From Planctomycetia bacterium (GTDB lineage: Bacteria > Planctomycetota > Phycisphaerae > Phycisphaerales > SM1A02): DNA of 64,000 nucleotides. Location of the stretch: NCBI GenBank assembly GCA_005799495.1, contig SYGP01000031.1:1-64000 (forward strand). Direction: 5' to 3'. Of this stretch, positions 62,932-64,000 are shown piece by piece (positions within the stretch are counted from its first letter, which is position 1; each line of letters starts with the position of its first letter). A model generated the notes under the pieces. It ran no database searches, was not told where the DNA came from, and was given only the letters and a program-made list of their open reading frames with translations. Both the position numbers and the translations under genes were made by a program.

Positions 62932-62953
62932 CCCATCCGCACATGCGGATGGG
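62932..62953. repeat. Perfect 10-bp inverted repeat upstream of tig
   Basis: CCCATCCGCA-CA-TGCGGATGGG, arms 62932-62941 and 62944-62953. It lies between glnN and tig; no T-run follows on either strand, so an operator or leader hairpin is as likely as a terminator. Confidence 0.5.
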
Positions 62954-62984
62954 GGGGACGAAACAGACACAAGATCGTACCGCG

Positions 62985-64000
62985 TCAGGATGCGAACAAC
63001 AGTTCCGCGTAGCAGGGAATCGGCCAAAGGTCCGCCGACACGACGCGTTCAAGCGCATCGCATGCTTTTCGGACCTCTCCCATGGCGGGGATGACCTCGC
63101 TGCGGAAATGCTTCACCCGCTTCTCGATCGCAGTCTCGTCCCGAAGCAGCGCGGTTCCGAGCACCTCGGTCGCCTTGCGCAGCGTGCTCACAAGACGCAC
63201 GAAATCGCCAAGCGATGCCTCCGTGTCGGGGCAGTTCACACCTGCGTGCTGCGTGGCAGCGACAACATCCGCCAGTTCCCCTTGCGCGCGCAGCACGGCC
63301 GGCATGATCTGCGTGTGCACCATCTGCGCCAATGTGCGCGCTTCGATCTGGACCAGCTTGCAGTACTGCTCCATCTGGATCTCGGCGCGGGCGTGCAGTT
63401 CGCGAGAAGAGAGAACGCCGTAGGTCGAGAACAGCTTCTGCGCCTTCTTGGTCAACAGTGCCGGAAGCGCTTCCGCCGTCGATGGGAAGTTGGGTAGTCC
63501 GCGCTTGGCCGCCTCGGCGTGCCACTCTGCGCTGTAGCCGTTGCCATCGAAGCACACGCGTCGATGCTCCTTCACGAGTTCCTTCAGCATCGCGCGCACG
63601 GCGGCTTCGAGCTTGCCGGGCGGCGGGTTCTTCCCCACCTTCTTTTCGAGTGACGTGGCGATGAAGTCGAGACTCTCCGCAACCATCGTGTTGAGAACGG
63701 TGTTCGGCCAGGCCACGGACTGCGATGAGCCCACCGCGCGAAACTCGAACTTGTTCCCCGTGAACGCGAATGGACTGGTGCGGTTGCGGTCGCTCGAGTG
63801 ACGCGGGATCTGCGGCAGCGTCCGAGCGCCGAGGTCGAGCTCCCCGCCCTGATTGGATCGTTTCGCCTCGCCGCGCTCAAGCTGGTCCAGAATGTCCGTC
63901 AGCATCTCCCCGAGGTAGATCGACATGATCGCCGGCGGCGCCTCGTTGGCACCAAGTCGGTGATCGTTGTGCGCAGACGCGATCGATGCCCGAAGGATGT
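62985..64000 (-). CDS. glnN: Type III glutamine synthetase, truncated by window edge
   Basis: C-terminal ~338 residues; the 5' part is outside. GS type III (GlnN) condenses glutamate and ammonia with ATP. Reading through the edge gives RASIASAHNDHRLGANEAPP, a signature of the GSIII active site, followed by DRNRTSPFAFTGNKFEFRAVG, the conserved R-T-S-P-F-x-F-x-G-N-K-F-E-F-R motif, and HRRVCFDGNGYSAEWHAEAA. Ends with the family's long helical C-terminal domain. Confidence 0.95.
   Translation of the reverse strand, partial: ILRASIASAHNDHRLGANEAPPAIMSIYLGEMLTDILDQLERGEAKRSNQGGELDLGARTLPQIPRHSSDRNRTSPFAFTGNKFEFRAVGSSQSVAWPNTVLNTMVAESLDFIATSLEKKVGKNPPPGKLEAAVRAMLKELVKEHRRVCFDGNGYSAEWHAEAAKRGLPNFPSTAEALPALLTKKAQKLFSTYGVLSSRELHARAEIQMEQYCKLVQIEARTLAQMVHTQIMPAVLRAQGELADVVAATQHAGVNCPDTEASLGDFVRLVSTLRKATEVLGTALLRDETAIEKRVKHFRSEVIPAMGEVRKACDALERVVSADLWPIPCYAELLFAS

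Noticed and set aside
1-64000. CRISPR arrays, insertion sequences, prophage genes
   Set aside because: No regularly spaced direct repeats, transposases, integrases or phage structural genes were seen.

Overview
The window is a GC-rich, densely coded bacterial chromosome segment that looks like Planctomycetota, most likely class Phycisphaerae. Pointers are secreted proteins carrying dockerin-like calcium-loop repeats (D-x-N-x-D-G-x-V-x-G-S-D-L-x-x-L-L-x-x-W-G), a member of the planctomycete/verrucomicrobial small-protein family TIGR04138, a WXG100/FtsK island, and an orphan FlgI-like lipoprotein. This placement is inferred from protein families, not from a marker gene. Genes are tightly packed: many neighbours overlap by ATGA or GTGA, and several starts were set by that overlap.

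Layout. 1-7872 (+) is a respiratory cluster: oxidase subunits I (5'-truncated) and III, a subunit-IV-like membrane protein, a dihaem lipocytochrome, a Rieske protein, a cytochrome b fused to cytochrome c, a CtaG-polyferredoxin fusion and a FixH-like protein. A flavin alpha-hydroxyacid oxidase follows, then the mutasome cassette imuA-imuB-dnaE2 (9135-14750). 14780-20307 (-) holds an apparently inactive transglutaminase-fold protein, an MlaE permease, a secreted triple lamin-tail protein and an OmpA-type lipoprotein. 20434-22256 (+) has a TIGR04138 protein and a PerM/AI-2E-type permease. 22312-32468 (-) has ffh, polX, tRNA-Arg(ACG) and a detached nuoJKLMN block. 32581-33767 (+) is pgsA-pgpA, followed by an SRPBCC protein, lysA, a membrane protein, a DUF255 protein, a half-size asparaginase, smc, and a FlgI-HEAT lipoprotein.

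45164-47357 (+) has two secreted SUMF1-domain paralogues that share a leaderless-looking promoter layout. After tRNA-Val(TAC) comes the most interesting locus (47819-52840, -): WXG100 protein, coiled-coil protein, 75-residue protein and a 1308-residue three-module FtsK/EccC-like ATPase, all translationally coupled. This looks like a minimal type VII-like secretion island without the usual accessory membrane genes.

The remainder is housekeeping: an aldehyde dehydrogenase (+), then on the minus strand glnN (partial), tig, a SHOCT membrane protein, clpX, a free-methionine sulfoxide reductase, rpmB, a candidate non-coding RNA, dnaG and the primary sigma factor. The sigma factor has substitutions at two normally aromatic positions of region 2.3. 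Coordinates and motifs were read by eye; family assignments come from remembered conserved motifs, not from a database search.
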